Shown: one piece after another, positions 34,925 to 46,199 of the stretch
Numbering within the stretch: position 1 is the first letter of the stretch
How the letters are laid out: every line of letters starts with the position of its first letter
Assembly (NCBI GenBank): GCA_021613375.1
Contig: CM038709.1
Coordinates: 39,143,656-39,207,655 of the forward strand
Origin: Megaleporinus macrocephalus
Lineage: Eukaryota; Chordata; Actinopteri; Characiformes; Anostomidae
DNA: 64,000 nucleotides
Direction: 5' to 3'
The notes under the pieces: generated by a model
What the model saw: only the letters and a program-made list of their open reading frames with translations
What the model was told of the DNA's origin: nothing
The model's database searches: none
Made by a program: the position numbers and the translations under genes

Positions 34925-35250
34925 AGCACAAAGGTGTTGTAACCTTCGCTGGAACAGTGAGTATGACTGAAGCGCAGTGGCCCATCTCAGCACCTTCCCT
35001 GTTAGCAGTAATTGCACAAAAGCTACCTGTCCATTGTACCAGTATTCCACTGCCAGCCAAATCGTCCTGTACTTCCTTTGTAGTGATGTGGAGGTTTTGC
35101 TTTGCATACCTAAGCAAGATTTGTCTTGTTCTCTTTACTGTCCACTTTTTAATATAGCATTACGGACAGTGGAAATTACAAGCTGGAGAACTTTACTTTT
35201 AGCTCCTCAGTCAGACGCTTAGATGAATCCATGACTGTTGAGTGTATGCT
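34925..35250 (-). pseudogene. Possible Tc1 transposase N-terminal relic
   Basis: On the minus strand, SKRLTEELKVKFSS near 35220 and, further on, NLHITTKEVQDDLAGSGI near 35060-35110 resemble Tc1 transposases. There a paired-like domain reads roughly ITxKELQxxLAxxG before VSxSTVxRxL. Stops and frame changes lie between the two pieces, and no catalytic block follows. The match is by eye to a short motif; a chance resemblance is possible. Confidence 0.4.
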
Positions 35251-35472
35251 CAACTCGGGTTGGGTATCAACACCGATACTCCAGAACATAATTTCAGAGT
35301 TTAGTACATTTAGCGAAAGCTGGTCAAGCATTTCTCAAGATCATTACTGGTAAGACTGCACACGATGTCAGTGAGAGGGGAAATGAGACGGAAAGTAATA
35401 AAAGCGAAAGAAGTCTACAAACAGGACCAGTGTGGCTGAAGAAATTGAGGAGGGTCTGGCTGCAGAGTGAGG

Positions 35473-35475
<3 letters not shown>

Positions 35476-35541
<66 letters not shown>
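35476..35541. repeat. (TA)n microsatellite
   Basis: About 66 bp of uninterrupted TA. Confidence 0.95.
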
Positions 35542-35545
<4 letters not shown>

Positions 35546-35899
35546 GGTGTTAAATAGCTATAGATGTATAAAAAATGCATAAGACCGCCTCAATAACGAA
35601 GATTTTGAAGCCCTGCACCATTATTTCAGTTAATAAGAGGCTGAATGAATCAAGAACTTGAGTCTTGTGTTTTTGTGGTACTGACTAAAGGTGAGCATGA
35701 CATCATTAAGTTTACATACCTAATTATTCAACCGGTTAGGTTCGTACTGTTGAGTTTGTGGTATTCTATACATAATATGCTTTCATTTACTTAAAAAAAA
35801 ACATGCATCTATATATGAGTAATTGTCAGCAACTGAAAAAAAGGAAATCTTTATTTAAACAACACAAACTGAGCTATTAACATGAAATCTTAAACGCTA
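35542..35899. other. AT-rich stretch without recognised feature
   Basis: No frames or repeat structure of note. Confidence 0.6.
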
Positions 35900-36448
35900 T
35901 TAACCCAACAATATGGTAAATATACACAGCTTCCTGGCATCAACCATTTCTTTTAGAAATAGCTCCATGTCCATTCCATTTCCGAATTTGAAAGTAAACA
36001 GGATGTAATCCCTCTCATCTTCCTCAATGAATGCACTGTCCATTGAGCTCAATCTTCTCAGAGCCACTTAAGATTCATCATCTCCCAAGAGCAGGAAATC
36101 AGGAGTTTGCACAACATCTTTGAAGAGCTCATGGTTACACCTGAGCCAAGCATGTCCTTAATGACCTTTTCATACAAGCAGAAAAAAACAGGCATGAGTA
36201 AATATTTTAGCAGCCATCACTAGCAAAATAAATAAACACTGTTAGCTTAGCCCGCTACATAGTTTCAATGACGTAGTAAACAATAAAGCCAACCTTATCT
36301 AAATTGTTGTGATTTTCCCACAGTGTGTTAAGGCAATCTATGTTATTTATCTTTATATTTCCACAGTTACCCCTGTTATTTAGCTAACTTTCTTAATCTT
36401 GTATAACTTACCGTGACTCGACAGAAGAAAACACTCAACCGAAGCCAT
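35900..36448 (-). pseudogene. Two-exon gene relic of unknown family
   Basis: Minus strand. Exon 1 runs from an ATG at 36446-36448 to 36412 (MASVECFLLSSH plus one base) and ends at a strong donor, G|GTAAGTTA. A 255-bp intron with a T-rich tract (36167-36190) ends at an acceptor after ATTAAG, so exon 2 starts at 36156. This join keeps the frame into HELFKDVVQTPDFLLLGDDE. A TAA at 36068-36070 interrupts it. The same frame then stays open for 55 codons (VALRRLSSMDSAFIEEDERD, later FKFGNGMDMELFLKEMV) to a stop at 35900-35902. Composition is protein-like, rich in Asp/Glu and hydrophobics, unlike chance frames nearby. I do not recognise the family. Upstream of exon 1 is CATACGTAGTGTGAA, similar to Harbinger-like ends, so it may be a transposon accessory gene. 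Confidence 0.5.
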
Positions 36449-36573
36449 CGGAGCAACCTCTTTCCGTAAGCAGCGCACACCTGTGCTTCCGTATACACGC
36501 ATACGTAGTGTGAAAGTCATTTCCGTCCCCACACATGAGGTGAGTCCCAGATTGCTGCGAGCCTCACACTGGA

Positions 36574-36717
36574 GGTCTGCGGCCAGACGCTATTGAAAAA
36601 ATTAGTAATATTTTGCAACAATTTGGTAGAACTGATAAAATGGTGGCTGTCACTGCTGATAAACCATCAGCTGGAAATGTGGCTGTAAAAAGGTTACAAT
36701 TCACGAAGCAAAGATAA
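36574..36717 (+). pseudogene. hAT transposase fragment (ZBED-like)
   Basis: The plus-strand frame reads DAIEKISNILQQFGRTDKMV followed by AVTADKPSAGNVAVKRLQF and a stop. In hAT transposases and ZBED-type domesticated copies, a stretch of the form V--VTDNA-NM--AVK lies in the catalytic core just after the first acidic residue. The spacing here fits, with TADK-PSAGN in place of TDNAANM. About 48 codons remain, with no zinc finger or dimerisation domain nearby. Confidence 0.65.
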
Positions 36718-37490
36718 AAAAATAAATGTCATGGCTTCCTCTGGCTCGATCGTTCCAACCACTCTCTACACCAATCCTCCTCTGAATCCCAGAATTCCTT
36801 GAGAAATCCCATGACTCACAAATCTCAGGCACTGGCCTATCACAGGTCCTACTCACCCGATTATTAAGGTGTTCGGTGATCTGTTTAAACTGGCTGTTTT
36901 CTTGTGTCTCTGTGAAGTATTGGTCCTGTGTTACAGAGCTTATTGAGCGGTCTTTGGGTGCGTTCAAAAAGTAGTTACTGGATTGGAGTAGTTACTGCTT
37001 GAGCGGTAGACTAGTAGCAGTTGTTTCAGTACCAAGTGTTTAGTATCCACGCAATCTTGGACGCACTACGTCTACCATCTTACCAACATCCTGTGACGCA
37101 GCACATCAGACCACCACTGTCAACGTCATGCTATTCATTAATTAAACATTTACAGACATTATTTTCGATACTTTTTGTGACATTGACCTGCATTTTTGTC
37201 TGAATCGGTACTCAGATGGTGTCACCCGATTCAGGAGGTCATCTGGGGAACGTTTGCATACTACTTGATGACTACTGAGTATTTGGACGCACTAGCCAAG
37301 CTCGCCTACTGGTTTTGCCTACTGAGAAGTAGTCAAGTAGGCGATTTGGGACGCACCCTTTGTGTTTGTGTAAACTGACCTTCTCTATTTGACCGTTCTG
37401 GTTTTTGAACTTCCTCACTGTTCTCTTGATGTCCCTCTGGCTTGGTATGTCTCTCGCTCTGGTTTTAGCCCTCGTCTGTTAGCTAACTAT
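36718..37490. other. Host sequence of the MITE at 36956-37358
   Basis: The segments 36718-36955 and 37359-37490 share a T/C-rich, TCTCTG/TTCTTG-type texture and read as one block split by the MITE. That could be an LTR-like or other retroelement. Only the split is well supported. Confidence 0.35.
36956..37358. mobile_element. MITE with GGGTGCGT ends, 403 bp
   Basis: The left end GGGTGCGTTCAAAAAGTAGT pairs with the reverse complement of the right end, GGGTGCGTCCCAAATCGCCT. TTT flanks both sides (36953-36955, 37359-37361), a possible 3-bp target duplication. The interior repeats TAGTAGTTACT-like words. Non-coding. Confidence 0.8.
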
Positions 37491-38083
37491 GGGTGTATCT
37501 CAAAACAAGTATCTACATAGACAGCATTTTACGTCATGCTGTGCACACTCCTGACATGTAGGCTGTGCCAATTCTAAGATACCTTAAATTTACTGGCTAC
37601 TAAAGCACCTTATATTGGCTGAATTGTAAGAAACCATCGAGCGGTTCCTCAGCAGCCAAGGCAGTCTCGTGATGCAACGCAGGCAAAACTTTTTCCAACA
37701 TAGCTACGAGCAGAGAAGCCATTTTCAAATGCAAATAATTCCAATTTTCTCTGGTGTTTTCATTTGTTTCTTGTCATACAAGCACACAAAATAGCAATTC
37801 ATTTGCAACTTTGCAACGAGTCTTTGACCATTTTGCAGTTTTGTACTTTTTAAGCCTCAGGCTATTGTTTTGGATAGCCGGCTGGTAGTTTAGCGAGGTA
37901 GCCAGTAGCTAAACCAAGCTGAAATACCGGTCATGTGCAGTGGGCGGGAACAAGCCGTGACACAGTTGCTCTCTAACTAGTGCGTCTCAATAGGAGAGAT
38001 GAGGAGAGAATGCTACTACTTAAACAGGTGCCTACATAGTCAGTACCTACTTGGGCAGCTCACTAGGCTTTGAGACAAACTCT
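37490..38083 (+). mobile_element. MITE family M2, copy 1
   Basis: Ends TGGGTGTATCTCAAAACAAG and GCTTTGAGACAAACTC are an inverted pair. The interior aligns from end to end with 49373-49894, for example AGCATTTTACGTCATG, GATGCAACGCA, TTTCTTGTCATA and TTAAGCCTC-GGCTATTGTTTTG. Flanking CTA at 37487-37489 is consistent with a 3-bp target duplication, less clear on the right. Confidence 0.85.
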
Positions 38084-39640
38084 AAGTGTTTGGATTAGAT
38101 ATAAAGTATCTGTGAATGATTTTATCCACATGCATCTAACTTGTTCTGTCTTGTCATGATAAAGATATTCCATTACCAGAATAAGCAGAATCGGAATCAG
38201 TATTGGAGTAGATAAAAGTCAACCACTACTCAACCCTAAGCACAACACCCTGAAAGATTGGAGGGCTCACTCCATTTATTACAGTCTAGAATTGTCTGCA
38301 TAGGCCTTGGATTAAGGCCTAATGGGTCACTATAAGGGATGAACTAAAAGGCTTCCCAAAGTTTGCACATTTCTTATTTTTTTAATTCAGCAAATGATGG
38401 TAATCAAGTCGTGTATAAATATGTCATATTTCAGCGTATTGATGTTCTGTGCCAATGTTGTATTAACTTCACTTAGAAAATCAATAGAACGTGTAATTTA
38501 GCCCGAAGGCAAATGTATTGAAATAAACGTGTAAGCGTAATTGGTTTCGGTTGCAGTGACAGGGAGTTTTTTTTATCCTTCCTACTTTCATGCCAGTCTC
38601 TTTTTGGAGTATCATTTGGAGAGATTTTAATGCGACAGTGGAATCCATTCCAATGTATGCCAGTGCATCTAATATCACACATACTTGTTTAGCATAAAAT
38701 TGAACTGCATTTGATTCACAGCATGAATCCAACAATTCCCGTATCTGAAAAATACTGTTATTTATATGCACATCATAAAACCTCCACTGTTTAGAATGAA
38801 ATGACTTTCTTTACTGACTGGTGTAGATGTAGAGTCTTCCTACACTATATTTCCTAAAAATAAAGGTGCCAAAAGGGTTATTTTAAACATGCTTCCTATA
38901 AAAGTGTTCGTCAGTGAAAGGTAATGCTTATGTATAGTATACTGTGACAACTAAAGACATCCCACTCAAAGAATATTGAAATAATGCCCTTACCTGGGTT
39001 AATTTGTTCTTTTTTGTTCTGGAAAAGCTGGTGCCCCCTAGCCACTTCTCACTGTGTGTAGTGAGCTGGGTTGGAGCATAAGTCTGGACTGTGCAGTTAA
39101 AAAAACCTTTTAAGACCCCAATAATAGTGGTTTTAATAAGGTAAAAGGACTCATTTATCAGTGGGTGATTCTTTTGAGAACTGGACGTTTACACAATGGT
39201 TCTTGAAACCTTGTCCAAGCATGGAACCAATAGCAATGCCATTGAAGAACCACTTTTGGTTCCCCAAAAAACTTGACAATAGGTGTTTCTCAGTTTAATG
39301 AGAAACTCAGTTAATGAATCTCAATAAGAACTCTTAAGTTGGTATGCAACCTTTACATTTTTTTTGAAAGGATTTCCACATTCATGAACACAGTTATTTG
39401 GGGAACCAACAGTGGATCTTCTTTGGCACCACCTACAGCCCTTTTTGTGTGTGGAATGGAATAAACAGATTTGGAACTCGAAAAAGTTGGTCCCAGCTGG
39501 AGCCAAAGAACAGTAGATTGTTCCACACAAACTGTGATGCCATCAATGGCAACAACAGCGCCACGCTCACAGCGTGCAGTGGTCTGCTGAGAACTTGTAT
39601 GTCTTCTTAATCTGGATTCAAGAATTAAGAGGCTTTGTCA
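38084..39640. other. Stretch without recognised genes
   Basis: Between 39190 and 39440 short words (GGTTCTTGAAACC, GAACCACTTTTGG, GGAACCAACAGTGGATCTTC) recall a dispersed fish repeat built on GGTTCTT/GAACC. Boundaries are not visible. The remainder is unstructured. Confidence 0.35.
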
Positions 39641-40031
39641 TTTCAGTTATGTACAAGTATATATATTGTTATTTCAGCTATATAGAACACACCACGTTCC
39701 TCCAGAACCGTATGGTGCAACAAAAATACACATGTACTATACAATAAACACAGTGCAGACAAGCGAGTGCAATACATACAAAAGACAGAATAAATACAAA
39801 TCAGTACAGTACAATGCAGAATTGTTCAAATACCTTAGGATGTTATAAGCAGGTACACTGGAACATGTCTATGACCATAGCAGTCACTGAGGTAAAGCCA
39901 GAACAACAGTAACAGCATATATTATATATACAGTATTGTAGCAGCAGGTATTGTTTAGGAAATGTACAATAATGTAAGTAATTAAATAAAAAGTGGGTGT
40001 GTGTATGTGTATATACAGTATGTATATATAT

Positions 40032-40196
40032 TATCGCTGTCCAAAGAAAAACAAATAATAGGCCAAATAACTTATTTTCAGTAAAAGTAAATAGAACCAG
40101 TTGTTTGGAGCATTTCTATTGGTCCATTCATCATGAATGTTTCACACTGCTGCGTTAAAATGATGTAGAAGACTCAAAATTTAGATACATGTTTGT

Positions 40197-40200
<4 letters not shown>
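40032..40200 (+). mobile_element. MITE family M1, copy C (right end cut by (AT)n)
   Basis: Starts with the terminus TATCGCTGTCCAAAGAAAAA and keeps the core GAGCATTTCTATTGGTCCAT. The right terminal repeat fades into an (AT)n run at 40201. Confidence 0.8.
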
Positions 40201-40230
<30 letters not shown>

Positions 40231-40310
40231 AATTAAGTATCTTAGCATAAAATTCAATAATTATGATATAGAATCCCAAACATAGTCCAGAATTGCAGGA
40301 TGGTGTTATT

Positions 40311-40350
<40 letters not shown>
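40201..40350. repeat. (AT)n and (GT)n microsatellites
   Basis: (AT)n at 40201-40228 and (TG)n at about 40313-40347, separated by unique sequence. Confidence 0.9.
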
Positions 40351-40352
<2 letters not shown>

Positions 40353-40744
40353 AAGGTGTCTGTCAGTTCAGTCTCTGGGAGTTGAGGAATCTGATGGCTT
40401 GTGGAACGAAACTGTTGCACAGTCTGTCTGTGAGGGCTCCGGTACCTTCTTCCAGACGGCAGAGGAGAGGACAGTTTGTGTGAGGAGTGGGTAATCTATG
40501 GTAATCTATGCACTCTGCCATCTTGTTACTACTGTTTACTACCATTGTGCAACACCCTCTGTCTATGACGTATCCTTTGACGTTCCTTATTTCCAGTAAA
40601 AACCAGTTCACTTGTAGGCTGGTTCACTGTAAATCTCCCAGGTTCTAAAAAGCCTGAGGGGAACCAGCTCAAGAACCGGGGTTGTTGTGGTTGAAAAGGG
40701 CTAGCAGAGAACCTCACCATCACTTTAATCAAGTGCACATAAGA

Positions 40745-41065
40745 TCTTTGACGTTTTCCTGTCCTACTCCTCAGTCATTTGTTCTCCTACCGTACCAAAC
40801 ACTGGCTCTCACCGCCTCTCTCTCTACAGTATTGCATAGTGTTGTAAATCTTATTTTGTTTTGCTCTTGTACTTGTTTTGCTATCCAGAGGAGGACGGGT
40901 TCCCCTTTCTGAGTCTGGTTGCTCTTAATGTTTCTTCCTCTTGCTCTGAGGGAGTTTTTCCTTGGCTTGCTCACTGGGAGCTGGACCAGGATTTTCTGTA
41001 AAGCTGCTTTGCGACAACATTTGTTGTAAAGGACGCATATAAATAAAGCCCAGCTTGACTTTGGA
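40745..41065 (+). mobile_element. LINE 3' tail, second copy
   Basis: Shares the ordered words of 19140-19300: GGGTTCCCCTTTCTGAGTCT, GTTTCTTCCTCTTGCTCTGA, GGAGTTTTTCCTTGGCTTGC, GATTTTCTGTAAAGCTGC and the terminal GCATATAAATAAAGCC. It keeps more of the tail than the first copy but no reverse-transcriptase coding part. Confidence 0.65.
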
Positions 41066-41374
41066 TGAAAAATCAGATTTTTTAATATAAACTCATGTGC
41101 ACTTGCCACGGTCTACCCTGTTTCTTGTCTGTCTGTCTTTGTTTACATTGTCCTGTTAGATCCATGTGCTTCTGTTTATATTTCAGTCATGTCTCCGCCC
41201 CTCACCTGCTCCCCTTCCGTTTGCCAGGTGTCTCTAGTTTAGTCTTTTCATTTAAACCCTCTGTTTTGCTCTGGTCTTGGTTGGTTATTGTACCTGTGTG
41301 CATGTTCCTGTGTTTGTGTGCTTCCAAACGTGGAGGTTCTGTTAGCTCAAAGTTTATTATCTTGTTCTTGTCAA

Positions 41375-42121
41375 AGGTGTCAAAAGTATTCATATTCATT
41401 ACTCAGGTAGAAGTATAGATACTAGGGTTTGAAGATACTTCTGTACAAGTTGAAGCATCAACTCAAGCATTTCACTCCAGTATAAGTATAAAAGTACTGC
41501 TTTCAAAACTACTTAAAGTATAAAGTAAAAGTAATGTAAGAAAAAAAAATGCCATTAAGGTCAAAAGCTTAGGCCACACCACAGGGGTCTATAGTGCAGT
41601 AGCCCACCTCCCCAAAAACCCCATTCTTCTAAAAGCCATAATGACTATAATGTTATATTAAAATGTTAATGTTGATAAATTTGGGATGCGCTAGGCTTCC
41701 TGTTTCAGCCGCATATACGCCCATTGAAAATGAATGTAGTTTAGTACAATGTAAATATATTAAAGAAGCATATCTGTGTACTACTGAGCATTAACATGTG
41801 TTTTATGGAGCAGAAGATATGATGACTAGTTGCCTATAAGTATTGTAATGGTGCCAAAAGTCAAACTTCAAAGGCATGTAATCAATAATCTTTACTGGAA
41901 TGTAAATGTACATGAATAAAACAAGTGGTAAATGAAATAGCAGACTCGCCAACCTGCTAAAATTTTTAGCAGCAGCTTCTTGCCATGGGGCGGCGCATCA
42001 ATGACTTTGCTCGTATTTTGAAGTGACAAATCGTAGCAGTGTAGTTTGATGTCTAAATGTGTATCTAGCACACAAAATGTGGAGAGGTTGATGGGTCTGA
42101 AATAGGAGTAATGATTCTATG
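41375..42121. mobile_element. Left flank of a 36-bp-repeat-bearing element
   Basis: TCAAAAGTATTCATATTCAT and following words (TAGAAGTATAGATACTAGGG, AAACTACTTAAAGTATAAAG) recall the terminus of a dispersed fish DNA element that carries the 36-bp array inside. I could not find a matching inverted right end, so the boundaries are open. Confidence 0.4.
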
Positions 42122-42980
42122 TTTAAAATGTAAGGAGTAGAAAGTACAGATAATGGAGTGTAAATGTAAGGAGTAGAAAGTACTGATAATGGAGTGTAAA
42201 TGTAAAGAGTAGAAAGTACTGATAATGGAGTGTAAATGTAAGTAGTAGAAAGTATTATAATGGAGTGTAAATGTAAGTAGTAGAAAGTATTATAATGGAG
42301 TGTAAATGTAAGGAGTAGAACGTACAGATAATGAAGTGTAAATTTAAGGAGTAGAAAGTACTGATAATGAAGTGTAAATGTAAGGAGTAGAAAGTACTGA
42401 TAATGGAGTGTAAATGTAAGGACTAGAAAGTACAGATAATGGAGTGTAAATGTAAGAAGTAGAAAGTACTGATAATGGAGTGTAAATGTAAGGAGTAGAA
42501 AGTACTGATAATGGAGTGTAAATGTAAGGAGTAGAAAGTACTGATAATGGAGTGTAAATGTAAGGAGTAGAAAGTACTGATAATGGAGTGTAAATGTAAG
42601 GACTAGAAAGTACAGATAATGGAGTGTAAATGTAAGAAGTAGAAAGTACTGATAATGGAGTGAAAATGTAAGGAGTAGAAAGTACTGATAATGGAGTGTA
42701 AATGTAAGGACTAGAAAGTACTGATAATGGAGTGTAAATGTAAGGAGTAGAAAGTACAGATAATGGAGTGTAAATGTAAGTAGTAGAAAGTACTGATAAT
42801 GGAGTGTAAATGTAAGAAGTAGAAAGTACTGATAATGGAGTGAAAATGTAAGGAGTATAAAGTACAGATAATGGAGTGTAAATATAAGGAATAGAAAGTA
42901 CTGATAATGGAGTGTAAATGTAAGGAGTAGAAAGTACAGATGATGGAGTGTAAATGTAAGAAGTAGAAAGTACTGATATT
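42122..42980. repeat. 36-bp tandem array, first locus, about 24 units
   Basis: The unit is GATAATGGAGTGTAAATG followed by TAAGGAGTAGAAAGTACT. A 34-bp form, AGTATTATAATGG, also occurs. The array ends in GGATAAATACTTTTTAAATA, then TAGCTGCCTCTC, a flank that recurs after the second array. Confidence 0.95.
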
Positions 42981-43840
42981 GGATAAATACTTTTTAAATA
43001 TAGCTGCCTCTCAGTAACTATATTTTATGGGAGCAAGAGAGACAAGCTGTCAAATAATACACATTTGTTATGTTTCTAAAGCCTAGAATTGATATATTTA
43101 ATATTTATATATATATATATAACTGTTGTAGCTAGTTCTCAAAGCACTTTTTATTGATATGCACAAATGTTTAACTAACTAACAGCATACTTTGTTTGAT
43201 GTCCTTTGTAGTGGACATTGTGACTTACTAAATCTGGTTTTATATCAAATTAATGGTGTCACAGGTGACAGGAAACATGTAAATTCATTACTAATTTATT
43301 TTGAATTTGTTTAATTAATTACTAATTTAATTTATTCCTAACTAATTAGAAAATGTTACATAATTGTACATTTAAAAAATATTATAATAAAATATTAAAA
43401 TATTAATATGAAATGGACCATAAGAGAAGTTGGGTACCACCTGTGGAAAGTGTAAAACTTTCGCTCAAGGTTTGAATTGTTTTTTATTTTAATTCAAGTA
43501 ACAGTAACCTTTGGAATGGGTTATTATTTGTTCCTGTTTGTGTTCATATACTGTGCATTTGAAATATTTCTGATACTGCCAAAAGTGGAAATCGTATAAA
43601 AAAGGTAAAAATGTTGGTTTACTCATTTTTCATTTACATTATCTTCTATGATTGAATTGGTGCTGATGTTGTAGGAGGGTTTTTAGTCTGATGCAGAACA
43701 GGAAACAAGAAATATGACATCAACAATGTCCTGTTGTCCACTATAAAAGACATTTTATAAAAAATAATTTAATGTAGACTGATTTTTATTTGATTGAAAT
43801 TACTGAAATTCTCAAACTTTCATTTAGGTCTCAGGAGGAT
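42981..43840. other. AT-rich stretch without recognised feature
   Basis: No genes or clear repeats apart from short TA runs. Confidence 0.6.
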
Positions 43841-44070
43841 ATATCTCCAAAATAGCAACTATACAGGAGAGCCCAATAACAATCTTTATTTTAGTGTAAG
43901 TCAATAGAACCAGAATCTTTTCCAAGCTGTTTTGGAGAATTTCTATTGGTCCATTGATCATTAAACTTTCACATAATGTAATCAGCAGCTGCTGCATTCA
44001 AACAATGTAGAAAAATAAAAATCATAAAAAAAACGGAGATATCCGTTTTTCTTTGGACGGTGATGATATA
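43841..44070 (+). mobile_element. MITE family M1, copy D
   Basis: Keeps CTATACAGGAGAGCCCAATA, the core GAATTTCTATTGGTCCATTG and the right terminus CCGTTTTTCTTTGGACGGTG. The left terminus is decayed. Confidence 0.75.
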
Positions 44071-44099
44071 CACTAAGGAGCCTTTGAGGAGCTCTCGTG

Positions 44100-44720
44100 T
44101 TCACATGCACTCACTGTTATTCTTACGAGCTGATTCGAAACCATTTAAAATGTTAGCCTTATCAGAAACCAGCTGCGGTGTTAGCGACCATGTGGTTGAG
44201 CCTGCGCGGCACCTTCCAGGCTTTGACTCTCGCTGTTCGCCCTTCAGCTGGCTGCGAACACTTTTCTCCCGAGGTTTCACGGGGGAGGTGGAGGAGAAAC
44301 AAAAGGCACACGCTGGCTCTTTCTCCCTCTGCCACACTGCAGAAATGCTGCTAATTGTCTTTACCTCCCCAAGAGTCTGTCTCTCAAAAGGCCAGGGACA
44401 TGTATGGATTTTCTCAAATGTCATCGGAGTTTGGGGTCCCACACTCCCCTCGGAGCCAACCTCCGCTTCTTTCCACAGCCACTGACGAGCGGTGCATGTG
44501 GACAGCTCTCGTTGCATTAGACATTTATCTGTCTCGCTGCCACCAACCAACCAAGTCATTATCGGTAGATTTCACAGGATGGAGGGCGCAAGAGTCTCAG
44601 AAGACTTTCGTCAGAGTGCTGAAATCGGCACTTGGTTGGAGATAAGCTCACTTTCTTCTCGAGCCTCGCCGAGGATGACGAGTCAGCCATAAATGTCTTT
44701 TCAAAAACTTGATTTCTTTT
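44100..44720. other. Candidate conserved non-coding block 10
   Basis: About 600 bp of single-copy, CpG-containing sequence between two MITE/array regions, with GCTGCTAATTGTCTTTACCT near 44350. Frames of 141 (plus) and 152 codons (minus) overlap almost completely in opposite directions. Neither has a domain I recognise, and paired open strands of this kind follow from low stop density. A coding exon cannot be wholly excluded. Confidence 0.4.
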
Positions 44721-44918
44721 TTTTTTTTTACCCATCATTTCCTTTTCCCTGCCATGTGGTACAGAGCTTAATTCCACATATGCTCTTAAAGAACTAAGCA
44801 CTGCTTGTGGTCTACCAACCAAGACATGCTTGTTGTTTGAATGTTGCTTATTTTGCTCTATAAATTGGATCTACGTGGCAAATGTTGCTAAGATTACATG
44901 TCAATAGGAATCTTTCCT

Positions 44919-45248
44919 CTCTCTATGTATATTATATACATATACATATACACATTAGGTCCACATTAACCCAATCAGATCTTATACATTAATAAAGAAT
45001 ACTCTGGAGACTTGAATGTCTTCTTTGATTATTTATCTTTTTGTGTTGAGAAGAGTTATTGTTGGTATGGCTGTTAGCTGTCCACTGACTGACTGAAGGC
45101 TGTGTTCCCAACCTGTTGACAAATCAGAGGTTGTGTTCTTGACTTGTCGATCAGTCAGATGATGTATACCTGACTTGTCTACTACTCAGACACTGCCTTC
45201 CTGACCTGTCAACCAATCAGAGGCTGTGTTTCTGACTTGCCAACCGAC
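44919..45248 (+). repeat. 330-bp direct duplication, left copy
   Basis: Identical to 46200-46529 at a constant offset of 1281 bp with no gaps and, by my count, five mismatches (about 98.5% identity). Its 3' half is a minisatellite of about 31 bp (CTTGTC-A-C-A-TCAGA-G-TGT-T-CTGA). The copy stops inside the last of those units, at CCAACCGAC, where the 36-bp array begins. Confidence 0.95.
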
Positions 45249-46199
45249 TGTAGGGAGTATAAAGTACGGATAATGGAGTGTAAATGAAAGGAGTAGAAAG
45301 TACTGATAATAGGGTGTAAATGTAAGGAGTAGAAAGTACAGATAATGGAGTGTAAATGTAAGTAGTAGAAAGTACTGATAATGGAGTGTAAATGTAAGGA
45401 GTAGAAAGTACTGATAATGGAGTGTAAATGTAAGTAGTAGAAAGTATTATAATGGAGTGTAAATGTAAGGAGTAGAACGTACAGATAATGGAGTGTAAAT
45501 GTAAGGAGTAGAAAGTACAGATAATGGAGTGTAAATGTAAGGAGTAGAAAGTACTGATAATGGAGTGTAAATGTAAGTAGTAGAAAGTATTATAATGGAG
45601 TGTAAATGTAAGGAGTAGAACGTACAGATAATGAAGTGTAAATTTAAGGAGTAGAAAGTACTGATAATGGAGTGTAAATGTAAGGAGTAGAAAGTACAGA
45701 TAATGGAGTGTAAATGTAAGGAGTAAAAAGTACTGATAATGGAGTGTAAATGTAAGGAGTAGAAAGTACAGATAATGGAGTGTAAATGTAAGGAGTAGAA
45801 AGTACAGATGTTGGAGTGTAAATGTAGGGAGTAGAAAGTACTGATAATGGAGTGTAAATGTAAGTAGTAGAAAGTACAGACGTTGGAGTGTAAATGTAGG
45901 GAGTAGAAAGTACTGATAATGGAGTGTAAATGTAAGGAGTAGAAAGTACTGATAATGGAGTGTAAATGTAAGGAGTAGAAAGTACAGATGTTGGAGTGTA
46001 AATGTAGGGAGTAGAAAGTACTGATAATGGAGTGTAAATGTAAGGAGTAGAAAGTACTAATAATGGAGTGTAAATGTAAGGAGTAGAAAGTACTGATAAT
46101 GGAGTGTAAATGTAAGGAGTAGAAAATACTGATAATGGAGTGTAAATGTAGGGAGTAGAAAGTACTGATAATGGATAAATACTTTTTAAATATAGCCGC
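45249..46199. repeat. 36-bp tandem array, second locus, about 26 units
   Basis: Same unit as 42122-42980 plus variants with CAGATGTTGG and TGTAGGG that are absent from the first array. It begins mid-unit (TGTAGGGAGTATAAAG). Its right end carries the same flank as the first array, GGATAAATACTTTTTAAATA then TAGCCGCCTCTC. The 196-codon minus-strand frame, (LSVLSTPYIYTP)n, is a by-product of a 36-bp period. Confidence 0.95.

Larger units (their letters stand above)
39640..40500. repeat. Dispersed repeat of unknown class, interrupted by a MITE
   Basis: The segments 39640-40031 and about 40230-40500 appear to belong to an older repeat. The right part carries GAATCTGATGGCTTGTGGAA, followed by TGTTGCACAGTCTG and CGGTACCTTCTTCCAGACGG. 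This motif string is dispersed in fish genomes, often with a GT tract before it, as here. A copy of MITE family M1 sits inside. Confidence 0.45.

Noticed and set aside
42122..42980. 36-bp periodic array considered as a CRISPR array
   Set aside because: The whole 36-bp unit repeats with no unique spacers, no cas genes, and the genome is that of a fish.
44060..44559. Overlapping opposite frames of 141 and 152 codons as genes
   Set aside because: They cover the same bases on opposite strands, lack motifs and splice context, and low stop density explains both.
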